Origin: Myxococcales bacterium
Lineage (GTDB): Bacteria > Myxococcota > Myxococcia > Myxococcales > JAJYLH01
Reading direction: 5' to 3'
Assembly (NCBI GenBank): GCA_021787845.1
Contig: JAJYLH010000047.1
Span: 1 to 46,023 of the forward strand
DNA length: 46,023 bases
Numbering within the stretch: position 1 is the first letter of the stretch; each line of letters opens with the position of its first letter. The notes beneath the pieces are model-generated. The model searched no databases, had not been told where the DNA came from, and saw only the letters and a program-made list of their open reading frames with translations. This document shows, piece by piece, positions 36,352-45,801 of the stretch. The position numbers were made by a program, and so were the translations under genes.

Positions 36352-38073
36352 ATGACACGCGCAGGCTGGCTGCAAATCGGTTTCTACGCGGTGGTGCTCA
36401 TCGCGCTGACGAGGCCGCTGGGCAAGTACCTTTTCCGGGTCTTCGAAGGCGACCAGCAGCCGCTGCCGAGCGTCTTCGGGCCTGTCGAACGTCTCTTCTT
36501 CCGCCTCTCGGGCGTGAGCGCGAAGGACGAGCAGACCTGGATTGGGTACACTGTGGCGCTGCTCGTCTTCAGCGCCATCGGGTTTCTCGTCACCTACGCC
36601 ATCCTGCGACTGCAAGCGCACCTGCCGCTCAACCCGCAGCACCTGCCGGGCTTGAGCCCGCACCTCGCGTTCAACACCGCGGTGAGCTTCACGACCAACA
36701 CCAACTGGCAGTCGTACGGCGGCGAGACGACCATGTCGTACTTCTCGCAGGCGGTCGGGCTCACCTGGCACAACTTCACCTCCGCCGCGGCCGGCATCGG
36801 GGTCGCGCTGGCGATGGCACGAGGGCTGACGCGCCGGCCCGGGGCCGCCGGCGCGAAGACCGTCGGCAGCTTCTGGGTCGACCTGATTCGCGGCGTCCTC
36901 TACGTGTTCCTGCCGCTCGCGTTCGGGCTGGCGATCGTCCTGGTCGCGTTCGGGGTGATTCAAAACTTCTCGCCCTACGTCGTCGCGCACACGGTCGAGG
37001 GCACGAAGCAGCTCATCGCGATGGGCCCGGTCGCCTCGCAGGAAGCGATCAAGCAGCTCGGCACCAACGGCGGCGGCTTCTTCGCGGCGAACAGCTCGCA
37101 CCCGTTCGAAAACCCGACCGCGATAACCGACTTCCTGGAGATGCTCTCCATCCTGCTGATCCCAGCGGCGCTGACCTACACCTACGGCAAGATGGCCCGC
37201 GACACCCGTCAAGGCTGGGCGATCTTCGCGGCGATGTTCGTGCTCTTCGCGGCGGGCGTCGGCGCCTGTTACTGGGCCGAGTCGCATCCGAATGCGGCGC
37301 TCCAGGGGCTCGACGTCGATCAGACTGCTGGAAACATGGAAGGCAAGGAAGTCCGTTTCGGCGTCGCGAGCAGCGCGCTCTGGGCAGTGGCGACGACGGA
37401 CGCCTCGAACGGCTCGGTGAACGCGATGCACGACAGCTTCACCCCGCTGGGAGGGCTCGTGCCGCTCGTCGACATCGAGTTGGGCGAGGTGATCTTCGGC
37501 GGGGTCGGCGCGGGCCTGTACGGGATGCTGGTGATGGTGCTGCTCGCGGTGTTCATCGCGGGTTTGATGGTCGGGCGCACGCCGGAGTACCTCGGCAAGA
37601 AAATCGAAGCGCACGAGATGAAGCTCGCGATGCTCTACGTTCTCATCTTCCCGCTGCTCATCCTCGGCTTCTCGGCCTGGGCGGCGGTCGAACCGTACGG
37701 CGTGTCGAGCCTGAACAACTTCGGGCCGCACGGCCTGAGCGAAATCCTCTACGCCTTCTCCAGCGCGGCGGGCAACAACGGTTCGGCCTTCGCGGGCCTG
37801 AACGCCAACACTCCCTGGTGGGATACCACGATGGGCTTGGCGATGCTCGCGGGCCGGTTCCTGATGATCATCCCCGCAGTGGGCATCGGGGGATCGATGC
37901 TCAACAAGAAACCCGTGCCCGAAGGCCTCGGCACGTTCCCGACGAACGGGCTGCTGTTCACCGCGCTGCTCGTCGCCGTGGTCATCGTCCTCGGCGCGCT
38001 CACGTTCTTCCCGGCGCTGTCGCTCGGACCCGTCGTCGAGCACTTCCAGGCCCTCGCGGGAAAGGTGTACTGA
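36352..38073 (+). CDS. kdpA: KdpA, potassium-selective channel subunit
   Basis: A protein of 573 residues (E. coli KdpA is 557), with about ten hydrophobic helices. The potassium filter regions are visible: NTAVSFTTNTNWQSYGGE, QLGTNGGGFFAANSSHP, and the later SAAGNNGSAFAGL. It forms the transmembrane channel through which KdpFABC takes up K+ at low external potassium. Its stop is 150 bp before kdpB, longer than usual, with a 9-bp array in the gap. Confidence 0.97.
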   Translation: MTRAGWLQIGFYAVVLIALTRPLGKYLFRVFEGDQQPLPSVFGPVERLFFRLSGVSAKDEQTWIGYTVALLVFSAIGFLVTYAILRLQAHLPLNPQHLPGLSPHLAFNTAVSFTTNTNWQSYGGETTMSYFSQAVGLTWHNFTSAAAGIGVALAMARGLTRRPGAAGAKTVGSFWVDLIRGVLYVFLPLAFGLAIVLVAFGVIQNFSPYVVAHTVEGTKQLIAMGPVASQEAIKQLGTNGGGFFAANSSHPFENPTAITDFLEMLSILLIPAALTYTYGKMARDTRQGWAIFAAMFVLFAAGVGACYWAESHPNAALQGLDVDQTAGNMEGKEVRFGVASSALWAVATTDASNGSVNAMHDSFTPLGGLVPLVDIELGEVIFGGVGAGLYGMLVMVLLAVFIAGLMVGRTPEYLGKKIEAHEMKLAMLYVLIFPLLILGFSAWAAVEPYGVSSLNNFGPHGLSEILYAFSSAAGNNGSAFAGLNANTPWWDTTMGLAMLAGRFLMIIPAVGIGGSMLNKKPVPEGLGTFPTNGLLFTALLVAVVIVLGALTFFPALSLGPVVEHFQALAGKVY

Positions 38074-38130
38074 AAGTGAGCAAAAGCCAGCCGTCGGCGA
38101 TCGCAGTGGTGAACCATCGGGCCGCGCCCG

Positions 38131-38183
38131 TCGATCGGACCGATCGGACCGACCGGACTGATCGGACCGATCGGTCTGATCGG
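38131..38183. repeat. 9-bp array, copy 8 (six units), between kdpA and kdpB
   Basis: The units are TCGATCGGA, CCGATCGGA, CCGACCGGA, CTGATCGGA, CCGATCGGT and CTGATCGG. Its length, 53 bp, is not a multiple of three. A GTG (38076) with a ribosome-site-like GAAAG upstream opens a frame (VSKSQPSAIAVV...) that runs into the array and ends at 38234, out of frame with kdpB. Confidence 0.85.
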
Positions 38184-38223
38184 CGGCGCGCGGCGGGATG
38201 TTGTCACACTGGGAGCCTCACCC

Positions 38224-40275
38224 TTGGCCTCTAAGAAACAGAAAGCCCCGAGCCTCTTCGCGGGCGAGCTGCTCAAGCCGGCGATCGTCGAGAGCTTTCG
38301 CAAGCTATCGCCGCGGCACGTGGCCAAGAACCCGGTGATGTTCGTCGTCGAAATCGGCAGCGCGCTGACGACGCTGGTCCTGGTCCGCGACGTCTTCGTC
38401 CGCGCACCGAACGAACCGCCGCTCTGGTTCACTGTCGCCGTCACGGTCTGGCTCTGGTTCACGGTGCTCTTCGCGAACTTCGCCGAAGCGGTGGCCGAAG
38501 GTCGAGGCAAGGCGCAGGCGCAGTCGCTCCGGCGCATGCGCAAGGATACCGTCGCGCGCAAGCTGGTCGACGGCCAGGAGGTTCCGACTTCTGCCAACGA
38601 TCTGCGCAAGGGCGACGTGGTCGTCATCGAGGCCGGCGAGCTGATTCCCGGTGACGGCGAAATCATCGAGGGCGTCGCGTCGGTGGACGAGTCTGCGATC
38701 ACGGGCGAATCGGCGCCGGTCATTCGCGAGAGCGGCGGCGACCGTTCGGCGGTGACGGGCGGTACCAAGGTCTTGTCCGACCGCATCGTCGTGCGCATCA
38801 CCGCCAACCAAGGCGAGAGCTTCCTCGATCGGATGATCCGCCTCGTCGAGGGCGCCGCGCGACAGAAGACGCCCAACGAAATCGCGCTGCACATCCTGCT
38901 CGTCGGACTGACCATCGTCTTTCTCATCGCTTGCGTGACGCTGGTGCCGCTCGCGATCTACGGAGGCGTGCGGTTGTCCGCGACGGCGGTGGTCGCGCTG
39001 CTCGTCTGCCTCATCCCGACGACCATCGGCGGCCTGCTCTCCGCCATCGGCATCGCGGGAATGGACCGGCTCTTGCGCAAGAACGTCCTCGCGATGAGCG
39101 GCCGGGCGGTGGAGGCTGCCGGCGATGTGGACACTCTACTCTTGGATAAAACCGGCACCATCACCCTCGGCAACCGCATGGCGACCGAGCTGTTAGCGAT
39201 GCCCGGTGTCACTTCCCAGGAGCTCGCCGACGCCGCGCAGCTCGCGAGCCTCGCCGACGAGACGCCGGAAGGTCGGAGCATCGTGGTGCTCGCCAAGGAG
39301 AAGCATGGGCTGCGCGGGCGCAAGGTCCACAAGCTCGGCGCGACGTTCATCCCCTTCAGCGCCACGACCCGCATGAGCGGTTGCGACCTGGGCGAACGGC
39401 ACATCCGCAAGGGCGCGGTGGACGCCATTCGCACCTACGTCATCGGACTGGGCGGCATCGTGCCGGAGGAGCTCGTCACCCTCGCCGGACGCATCGGCGA
39501 CACCGGCGGCACGCCGCTCGCCGTTGCGGAAGGATCGCGGGTCCTGGGGCTCGTTCACCTGAAGGACGTGGTCAAAGGCGGCATCCGCGAGCGGTTCGAC
39601 CGCTTCCGCGCGATGGGTATTCGCACTGTGATGATTACCGGCGACAACCCGCGGACCGCGGCGGCCATCGCGCGCGAGGCGGGAGTCGATGACTACCTGG
39701 CCGAGGCGACGCCGGAAGCGAAGCTCGCGCTGATCCGAGCGGAACAGGCCAAGGGCAAGCTCGTCGCGATGACCGGCGATGGCACGAACGACGCGCCCGC
39801 GCTCGCGCAGGCGGACGTCGGCGTCGCGATGAACACCGGCACCCAGGCGGCGAAAGAAGCCGGCAACATGGTCGACCTCGACTCCAATCCGACCAAGCTC
39901 CTCGAGGTGGTCGAGGTCGGCAAGCAGCTTCTGATGACCCGGGGAACGCTGACGACCTTCTCCATCGCCAACGATGTCGCGAAGTACTTCGCCATCCTCC
40001 CGGCGATGTTCATGGGCGTCTACCCATCGATCGCGCCGCTCAACATCATGCACCTCACCTCGCCTTGGAGCGCCATCCTCTCGGCGGTCATCTTCAACGC
40101 GCTGATCATCGTTGCGTTGATTCCGCTCGCCCTGCGCGGCGTCAAGTACCGCCCGATCGGCGCCGCCGCGCTGTTGCAACGAAGCCTGCTCATCTATGGC
40201 TTGGGCGGCGTCATCACGCCGTTCGTGGGCATCAAGCTCATCGACATGGCGTTGACCGCGTTGAGGCTCGCATGA
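38224..40275 (+). CDS. kdpB: KdpB, P-type ATPase subunit
   Basis: A protein of 683 residues (E. coli 682). Start is TTG at 38224 with GGGAG a few bases upstream; no in-frame ATG is available near. It has [14 protein letters not shown] (A domain), [10 protein letters not shown] with phosphorylated Asp308, and [21 protein letters not shown] (P domain), and N-terminal and C-terminal membrane helices. It hydrolyses ATP to drive K+ import through KdpA. The TTG start and the inserted array upstream may reduce expression relative to kdpA; see findings. Confidence 0.97.
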   Translation: MASKKQKAPSLFAGELLKPAIVESFRKLSPRHVAKNPVMFVVEIGSALTTLVLVRDVFVRAPNEPPLWFTVAVTVWLWFTVLFANFAEAVAEGRGKAQAQSLRRMRKDTVARKLVDGQEVPTSANDLRKGDVVVIEAGELIPGDGEIIEGVASVDESAITGESAPVIRESGGDRSAVTGGTKVLSDRIVVRITANQGESFLDRMIRLVEGAARQKTPNEIALHILLVGLTIVFLIACVTLVPLAIYGGVRLSATAVVALLVCLIPTTIGGLLSAIGIAGMDRLLRKNVLAMSGRAVEAAGDVDTLLLDKTGTITLGNRMATELLAMPGVTSQELADAAQLASLADETPEGRSIVVLAKEKHGLRGRKVHKLGATFIPFSATTRMSGCDLGERHIRKGAVDAIRTYVIGLGGIVPEELVTLAGRIGDTGGTPLAVAEGSRVLGLVHLKDVVKGGIRERFDRFRAMGIRTVMITGDNPRTAAAIAREAGVDDYLAEATPEAKLALIRAEQAKGKLVAMTGDGTNDAPALAQADVGVAMNTGTQAAKEAGNMVDLDSNPTKLLEVVEVGKQLLMTRGTLTTFSIANDVAKYFAILPAMFMGVYPSIAPLNIMHLTSPWSAILSAVIFNALIIVALIPLALRGVKYRPIGAAALLQRSLLIYGLGGVITPFVGIKLIDMALTALRLA

Positions 40276-40317
40276 AGATGCGGACAACCGCCAGGACGCC
40301 GGTGCCCGATTGGAAAT

Positions 40318-40466
40318 GGAGCCGGACACGTCAGTGTCCGGGTTGTCTACCGCGCACCTCGAATCCTGGTGGCGTCGGACCGCTGGCCCGGTGGGTGGGC
40401 GAGCCGCCCACCATCGCTGATCGGCAAAGGCCCTGCTTGTACCCGGACACTGACGTGTCCGGCTCC
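40318..40466. repeat. Nested palindrome element B, between kdpB and kdpC
   Basis: Outer hairpin arms at 40318-40341 (GGAGCCGGACACGTCAGTGT...) and 40442-40466. The inside carries its own palindrome around GGTGGGTGGGCGAGCCGCCC. Same outer arms as elements A and C. It occupies most of the 220-bp gap between kdpB and kdpC. Confidence 0.85.
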
Positions 40467-40495
40467 AATCCGGCGACGTGTGCCAAGAGCAATCC

Positions 40496-41110
40496 ATGAC
40501 CCGTCAACTTCTCATTTCTCTGCGCGTGACGCTCTTGACGCTCGTCGTCTGCAGTCTCCTCTACCCGCTGGCGGTCACGGGCATTGCGCAGATTCTCTTC
40601 CCCGGGCAGGCCAATGGGAGCCTCGTGCGGAGCTCCTCGGGAACCATCATCGGCTCGCGGCTTCTCGGCCAGCGGTTCGTCAATGCCGCCTACTTCCAGG
40701 GACGCCCGAGCGCCGCGGGCAATGGCTACGACGCAGCGAACTCGGGCGGCTCGAACGACGGGGTCACCTCCGCCAAGCTGCGGGCGCGCGAGGTCGCCGA
40801 GGTCGCCCGCTTGCGGCGCCAGAATCCGACCGCCCCGATGCCCATCCCCGCTGCGCTCGTCACCGCGTCGGCGAGCGGCCTCGACCCGGACTTGACACCC
40901 GACGCGGCTCGCTGGCAGGTGCCGCGCGTCGCGAAGGCCCGCGGCGTCGCGCCCGGCCGGGTGGAGGCGGTGCTCGACAGCCTCCTCGAAGGCCGCAGCC
41001 TCGGTTTCCTCGGCGAGCCGCATGTCAATGTGCTGATGCTGAACCTCGCCCTCGACCAGCAGTTCGGCGCGCCGCCGCCCGCGACCCTGCCCCCGGAGCC
41101 GACTCGGTGA
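40496..41110 (+). CDS. kdpC: KdpC, chaperone-like subunit of the potassium ATPase
   Basis: A protein of 204 residues (E. coli 190); ATG at 40478 would add six. One N-terminal membrane helix (ISLRVTLLTLVVCSLLYPLAVTGIAQ) is followed by family segments GSRLLGQRF, YFQGRPSAAG, NGYDAANSGGSN and ASASGLDPDLTPDAARWQ. KdpC aids ATP binding by KdpB. It closes the kdpFABC operon. No kdpD/kdpE pair follows; only the sigma-54 regulator at 34186 is near. Confidence 0.96.
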   Translation: MTRQLLISLRVTLLTLVVCSLLYPLAVTGIAQILFPGQANGSLVRSSSGTIIGSRLLGQRFVNAAYFQGRPSAAGNGYDAANSGGSNDGVTSAKLRAREVAEVARLRRQNPTAPMPIPAALVTASASGLDPDLTPDAARWQVPRVAKARGVAPGRVEAVLDSLLEGRSLGFLGEPHVNVLMLNLALDQQFGAPPPATLPPEPTR

Positions 41111-41757
41111 CGCCGTTCGGCTTCCAGCTTTCCGAGGGCACGAACACAAACTAACCGCGGCTGCGGGCGGCGCTCGAGTGGCACGACGCGGTCGCCCTCG
41201 ACGGAGCGGCCTCGACGAGCCGGCCGAAACCTGGTTCTGCACCGCTTCATATGGGTTTGGGCGAACGCAAGAATCGAAAGCCGAGGGGTTGGAACCGGAG
41301 CCGGGCACGGGAGTGCCCGGACAAGGCGCTGGCGACGGAGATCCGCGGGACGGAGCCCTTTGGGTTCCCGGGATTCGACGAGGAGCCGGGAAAAGTTCTG
41401 CGCTGCCTCGCGTGGGTGTGTCCGGTCCAATTCCGGTGACCCACTCGACACAGCGCAGGCGGGGGTATCTCCTTCGTTCAGGTTGGAGCCCGGCTCCCAT
41501 TTTCTTGTGGCACGGGCGTCGTCGCCCGTGGAAGCCCAGCCGAACCGCCGGCATGGCAGATCTCCAAGCGCACACGGGCGAGGACGCCCGTGCCACGGGA
41601 GAAGAGCCCGCGCTGAACCTGAACGAAGCCGATACCCCCATAGCGCAGAGCCCGAAACCTCTGCAACGGCTGGTCCCCCCTGCGAGAGGTGCCAGGAACA
41701 TCTTCGACCGGCGGGACCCCCCGAGCGATGTCAGCGGCGAGAGACCGCATCAAGCGA
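41111..41757. repeat. Nested palindrome region D (gene-free)
   Basis: No gene was recognised. It holds a GGAGCCGGGCACGGGAGTGC hairpin (41297-41320), a short GGAGCCCGGCTCC remnant (41485-41497), an outer inverted pair GGGGGTATC...CCTTCGTTCAGG with CCTGAACGAAG...GATACCCCC (about 41461-41482, 41618-41639), and an inner pair GTGGCACGGGCGTC (41508-41530) / GACGCCCGTGCCAC (41573-41596). The inner module is the same kind as in element A, although the outer frame differs. Confidence 0.75.
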
Positions 41758-43440
41758 CTACAGCGCCCGCGCGAACGCGCGCTTGCCGTCGAAGACCGCC
41801 GCGAGCTGGTACACCGTCCCCGCGCCGCGCTCGCGCAGAGCCGAGGCGTAGTCGCGCTCGCGGAGCTGACTCAGCGCGGACTCCAGCGCCGTTTCCACCG
41901 TCTCGCCTTCGTCGGTCTCGATGACCTTGAGCTCGAGCACGGTCCCGGTCCCACCCGCCTGCCGCGGCGCGACGAGCACGTCGTAGCGCCCGTATCCCGC
42001 CTCGCGATTGCTCGTCACTTCGTGCGTGCGCTCCAGCGTCACCAGTAGCCCGAGGACGAACGCCTGGTACACCGCCTCCGGCTGCCGCACCGCGAGGTCG
42101 TGATAGGAAATCGTCGCCAGCATCAGCTCGCCGAGCAGACGACCGAAGGTCTTCGCATCTGCCTTGAGCAGCGCCGCGCAGAGGTCTTGCACCCGCCCCG
42201 AGCCGTGCAAGCCTTCAACGAGGAACGTGCGGAACATCCGATCCAGCACCCCGCGAACTTCCCGGTTCGGCACGGCGAGCTCGACTTCCCACTGGTCCTC
42301 CGCGGGCCGCGCCGAAATCGGCTTCAGGTATCCCGAGAAGAGCAGGAAGCTCCAGACCGCGTCCGGGTTCTCTCGCACGTCGCGCAAGACGATGTGCTCG
42401 TCGATGACTTTCGTCACCGCGCCGCCTTCGAGCAGCGTCTCGAGATCGGCTTGGCTCACGAGCCCCCGCTGAATCAACAGCTCGCGCAAGATGTCATCGG
42501 AGGAGGTCTGCGCCCAGTACCCTCGCGGAATTCGCGCCTGGCTCATCAGGTAGCTGACCACCGACCAGGGGTTGTAGATGACGGTCTCGCCTCCGAACAC
42601 GTAGCCGTTGTACCACTGCTCGATCTCGCCGAGCTTGTCCTCGGCTTCCGAGGCGATGGCCAGCGCTTTCACCTCGTCGGCGGTGAAGCCGAAATACTGC
42701 GACATCTCCGGCTCGAGCAGGGTGTAGACCGCGAGGTTGTTCAAGCCACTGAAGATGGACTCCTTCGCGACTCGGAGGATGCCCGTCAGCACGCCCTTCT
42801 CCAGGTGCGCGTTATCCTTGAAGGCGCCGGAGAATAGGTTGCGGAACAGCTCGATGACCTGATCGTAGTACCCGTGATGAAAGCCGGCGTGGATCGGCGT
42901 GTCATACTCATCGACCAGCACCACCGCGCGCTCGCCGGTCGCTCGATGCAGCCACTCCGACAGCAGCACGAGCGCCTCCCAGAGAGTCGCGTTGTCGGCT
43001 GTCGCATCGCGGAGCTGGCGGAAGAGCGACGACTCGGCGGGAGAAAGAACCGGCGCGATGACTGCTTCTACGCGTCGACATTCCGCAGCGACCAAGCCGG
43101 CGATCCTGGCTCGGCAGTCGGGCCACTCGTTCGCCTTGACGTCCTTGAACGTCAGGAAGATCACCGGGTAGCGCCCGAAGTGCGCCCGCACGTCGTCGCC
43201 GGCGCGCCAGACTTCGAGGTCGGAAAACACGTCGGTCCGGTCCTCGTCCGTCCGTCCGACGAACGCGGCCAGGGTCGTGATGTTCAGCGTCTTCCCGAAC
43301 CGCCGCGGCCGAGGCACGAGCAGCACCCGCGCGGTCGAGCGCAGCACGTCGACGACGAAGCCCGACTTGTCCACGTAGTGCAGCCCGTCTCGGCGGAGCT
43401 GCAGGAAATCCGACGTGCCGATCGGGAGGCGAGGACGCAT
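41758..43440 (-). CDS. AAA-ATPase-like protein with PD-(D/E)XK nuclease-like C-terminus
   Basis: A protein of 560 residues. N-terminal LPIGTSDFLQLRRDG...YVDKS leads to a Walker-A-like PRPRRFGKTLN and a Walker-B-like VVLVDEYDTPI, as in the AAA-ATPase-like/DUF1703 group. The middle part (ILRVAKESIFSGLNNLAVYTLL) is typical of it, and the C-terminus holds YGRYDVLVAP...TVLELKV, the D...ExK pattern of PDDEXK_9. These proteins are widespread, often in multiple copies and often in mobile regions; function is unclear, maybe phage defence or DNA maintenance. It is isolated on its strand between palindrome-rich gaps. Confidence 0.85.
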   Translation of the reverse strand: MRPRLPIGTSDFLQLRRDGLHYVDKSGFVVDVLRSTARVLLVPRPRRFGKTLNITTLAAFVGRTDEDRTDVFSDLEVWRAGDDVRAHFGRYPVIFLTFKDVKANEWPDCRARIAGLVAAECRRVEAVIAPVLSPAESSLFRQLRDATADNATLWEALVLLSEWLHRATGERAVVLVDEYDTPIHAGFHHGYYDQVIELFRNLFSGAFKDNAHLEKGVLTGILRVAKESIFSGLNNLAVYTLLEPEMSQYFGFTADEVKALAIASEAEDKLGEIEQWYNGYVFGGETVIYNPWSVVSYLMSQARIPRGYWAQTSSDDILRELLIQRGLVSQADLETLLEGGAVTKVIDEHIVLRDVRENPDAVWSFLLFSGYLKPISARPAEDQWEVELAVPNREVRGVLDRMFRTFLVEGLHGSGRVQDLCAALLKADAKTFGRLLGELMLATISYHDLAVRQPEAVYQAFVLGLLVTLERTHEVTSNREAGYGRYDVLVAPRQAGGTGTVLELKVIETDEGETVETALESALSQLRERDYASALRERGAGTVYQLAAVFDGKRAFARAL

Positions 43441-44044
43441 CGGGCGCAGTCTAACGCGCCGTCGGCCGCAAGGGAAGCCGAGTTCTTGGAGGCGGCCGAG
43501 AAGCAGACACAAGGACAGGCCAGAGCCGCTCATCCCGAGCGCTCCAACCCCGCTCCTCGTGAACTGCTAACCCGAAAAGCGGCACTGCGCCGTTTCGCGT
43601 GGGTGGCGGGGAACGAGATGACGTTCATGATCATGCTCCTTCTCGGCCGAAATTGGAGCCGGACACGTCAGTGTCCGGGTGCAGGCACGGCAACGCGAAT
43701 GAGCCTTGTAGGGCAGGTGCTTTCCCCCGCCGTTGGGGGCGGCGTCAGCGTGCGGCGGAGGACAAGCCCCCGCCCTACGGTTCTTGAAGTCCCTGCCTGC
43801 ACCCGGGCACTGACGTGCCCGGCTCCAACGTCGGGCAAGTGTGTCAACCGGATAGGCATGGTCCGATCGATTGGGTTGCGGGCGTCAGCCCGCGCTACGC
43901 GCAGTCGAAGGACGGCGGGTTCTGGCCGGGGGCGATCGGCCCATCCCTCGACGAAGTCTATCCTGAGCTTGCCGAAGGGCTCGGGACGAGCGGAGCGCCG
44001 CGCCAAAGTCATGGCCACGCCTCGTGGACGAAAAGCGTCGTTTC
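43441..44044. repeat. Nested palindrome element C and CTCATCC-type arms (gene-free)
   Basis: No gene was recognised. Element C runs 43655-43826 with outer arms GGAGCCGGACACGTCAGTGT... (43655-43679) and ...GACGTGCCCGGCTCC (43802-43826); inside is a different cargo, GTAGGGCAGG...CCGCCCTAC (about 43708-43778). A CTCATCC-type half palindrome is at 43526-43545, and another degenerate one near 43940-43992. Confidence 0.8.
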
Positions 44045-45151
44045 TCACGCTCCCTTGTAGCTCAGCACGGGACGGAGGACGCGTTCGATGCGGGTGAGCT
44101 CGGCCTCGGCGCGGAGGACGGCGCGCACGTCTTTGTAAGCCGACGGTGCCTCGTCACGCAGGCGTTCGCCCAGGCGATGATCGTAGTAGACCCCGCGCAG
44201 CTCGCCCTCGAACGCCCGCACCGTGATGCGTCGTCGCGCCTCCGAACGACTCATCGCGCGGCCGGCGCCATGCGAGGTCGAGCACAGCGACTCGGCCACG
44301 CCGCGACCCTCGACCAGGTAGCTCTCGGTGCCCATCGAGCCGGGAACGATGCCCGGCTCGCCCTCGCGCGCCCGGATGGCGCCTTTGCGATGAACCCAGA
44401 GCCTCTCGCCGAGATGCTCTTCTGCGCCCACGTGGTTGTGATGGCAGGAGATGAAGCTGCTCTCCTCCGCGCTCGCGCCGAGCACCTGGGCGACGATGCC
44501 GGCGATGGCGCCCACCATCGCACGGCGGCTCTCGTCCGCGTAGGCGAGCGCCCATTGCAGGTCGCCGAGATAGGCTCGTCCGTCCTCGCTGTCCGCGTCG
44601 AGGAACGACGGGCCGCCTCCACGCCAGGCGCGTCGGAGGTGGAAGTCCCGAATCGCCTGCCCCATCGCTCGGGAGCCGGAGTGCAGCATGAGCCAGAGTC
44701 GGTTCTCGGCGTCGCGCTGGAATTCGATGAAGTGGTTGCCCCGTCCGAGGGTCGCGAATTCGACCGCGCCGTCGCGCGCGGCCAGCCGGTCGAGCGATGG
44801 ATCAGACAACCGGCGGTCGGTCAATGCGGCCGGGAGATCCTGCTTGTGCGCATGGCGAACGGTCGGCACCGCACGATAGAGACCCGCGAGCAGCCGCGCC
44901 GCCTGTCGTTCGTCGATCCGCGCGTCGGCCCCGAACCGGACGGCCGCCATGCCGCAGCCGATGTCGCCGCCGACCGCCGCGGGAAACAGCCGGGACCGCG
45001 TCGCCACCACCGTGCCGATGCACACGTCTTCCGCGAGATGAACGTCTGGCATGATCGCGACGTGCGCGACGTCTTCGCTCTGCGCGAGGCGTTCGATGGC
45101 CGCCGCGACCTCGCGCGGGAGCGGCTGCGCAAGCCACATCCGAAGGGTCAT
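44045..45151 (-). CDS. rtcB: RtcB-family RNA ligase
   Basis: A protein of 368 residues, somewhat shorter than E. coli RtcB (408). Mn/GMP-site motifs are visible: PDVHLAEDVCIG (lacking the usual GYG), GGDIGCGMAAV, LGRGNHFIEF, LHSGSRAMG, SCHHNHVG, GSMGTESYLVEG and the guanylylated His region STSHGAGRAMSR. RtcB joins RNA 3'-phosphate (or 2',3'-cyclic phosphate) to 5'-OH ends. The ATG at 45151 overlaps the stop of the RbfA-like gene (ATGA), so the two are translationally coupled. No RtcA or RtcR was found. Confidence 0.92.
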   Translation of the reverse strand: MTLRMWLAQPLPREVAAAIERLAQSEDVAHVAIMPDVHLAEDVCIGTVVATRSRLFPAAVGGDIGCGMAAVRFGADARIDERQAARLLAGLYRAVPTVRHAHKQDLPAALTDRRLSDPSLDRLAARDGAVEFATLGRGNHFIEFQRDAENRLWLMLHSGSRAMGQAIRDFHLRRAWRGGGPSFLDADSEDGRAYLGDLQWALAYADESRRAMVGAIAGIVAQVLGASAEESSFISCHHNHVGAEEHLGERLWVHRKGAIRAREGEPGIVPGSMGTESYLVEGRGVAESLCSTSHGAGRAMSRSEARRRITVRAFEGELRGVYYDHRLGERLRDEAPSAYKDVRAVLRAEAELTRIERVLRPVLSYKGA

Positions 45152-45555
45152 GGCGTCAGCTCCTCGGACCAGCCCACGCAGAACGTCAGCTCGGGGGCGC
45201 GCTTGCGATGAATCGCCGCCGCGACCTCCGCGCGCAGATGTCCCTTGGTCGCCTGCAGGCGTTCGAGCAGGGCCGAGGGATCGACCTCGGCACTCGCCGG
45301 CACCACCGTGACGAGCAGCCGAGAAGCGTCTGGCGCGGGCTGCACGGAATCGATCAGCGCCGCGCGCAGCAGGTCGTCGCGCGAGCCTGCGACGACGAGG
45401 CCGAGCGTGCGTTCGACCTGGCGGCAGAGCTGAAGGGTCTTGCGATCGGGTCCCGGCGACTGGCGCCGGCCGAAGAACAGAGAAGGATCGACGTCGTCGA
45501 GCGCGCCGGGCGTTGCCGGCAGGCCGCGGTCCCGCGGCCGGTGATGACGGGGCAT
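45148..45555 (-). CDS. RbfA-like protein coupled to RtcB
   Basis: A protein of 135 residues. Residues about 36-128 resemble ribosome-binding factor A: TLQLCRQVERTLGLVV, a short acidic loop, PDASRLLVTVVPASAEVD (where RbfA has a DPR...VTVT...S core), a LLERLQATKGHLRAEVAAAI helix and KRAPELTFCV, the usual RbfA C-terminal segment. It is not the copy linked to infB. The start at 45555 has no strong ribosome site; the N-terminal 30 residues are basic and poorly conserved in character. Coupling to RtcB suggests a role in RNA repair or ribosome/16S rRNA handling (inference). Confidence 0.7.
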   Translation of the reverse strand: MPRHHRPRDRGLPATPGALDDVDPSLFFGRRQSPGPDRKTLQLCRQVERTLGLVVAGSRDDLLRAALIDSVQPAPDASRLLVTVVPASAEVDPSALLERLQATKGHLRAEVAAAIHRKRAPELTFCVGWSEELTP

Positions 45556-45625
45556 GGTGGCTCATCGGATGCAAATGGCGCATCCGCCAGAAAAGGAAAC
45601 TCTGGACAGCCCCGTCCGAGCGCGG

Positions 45626-45685
45626 TCAGGTGAGCGCGTCGGCGAGGCCGGTCCGATGGCTGGGGACGATGATCGACACCGACAT
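45626..45685 (-). pseudogene. Short frame resembling the start of a family-2 glycosyltransferase
   Basis: An ATG at 45685 with GGAAGGAGG five bases ahead opens a frame of only 19 codons, MSVSIIVPSHRTGLADALT, then TGA. SIIVPSHR...LADAL is similar to the first strand and turn of glycosyltransferase family 2. No continuation was found in the three frames downstream. It may be a remnant or a chance resemblance; the strong ribosome site is the main support. Confidence 0.3.
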
Positions 45686-45801
45686 GACGGCCTCCTTCCG
45701 ACTCGCAAGCGCACGATGCCAGCGTCGGGCCGGCGTGTCAAGCGGCGCGACCGGCTCCGGCGAAAGCCATCGGGAGAGCCCGCGGCCGCGTGCGGCTTGC
45801 G

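Noticed and set aside
35774-43826. Complete insertion sequences
   Set aside because: No transposase gene is found inside or beside the palindromic elements; only short hairpin-rich sequences are seen.
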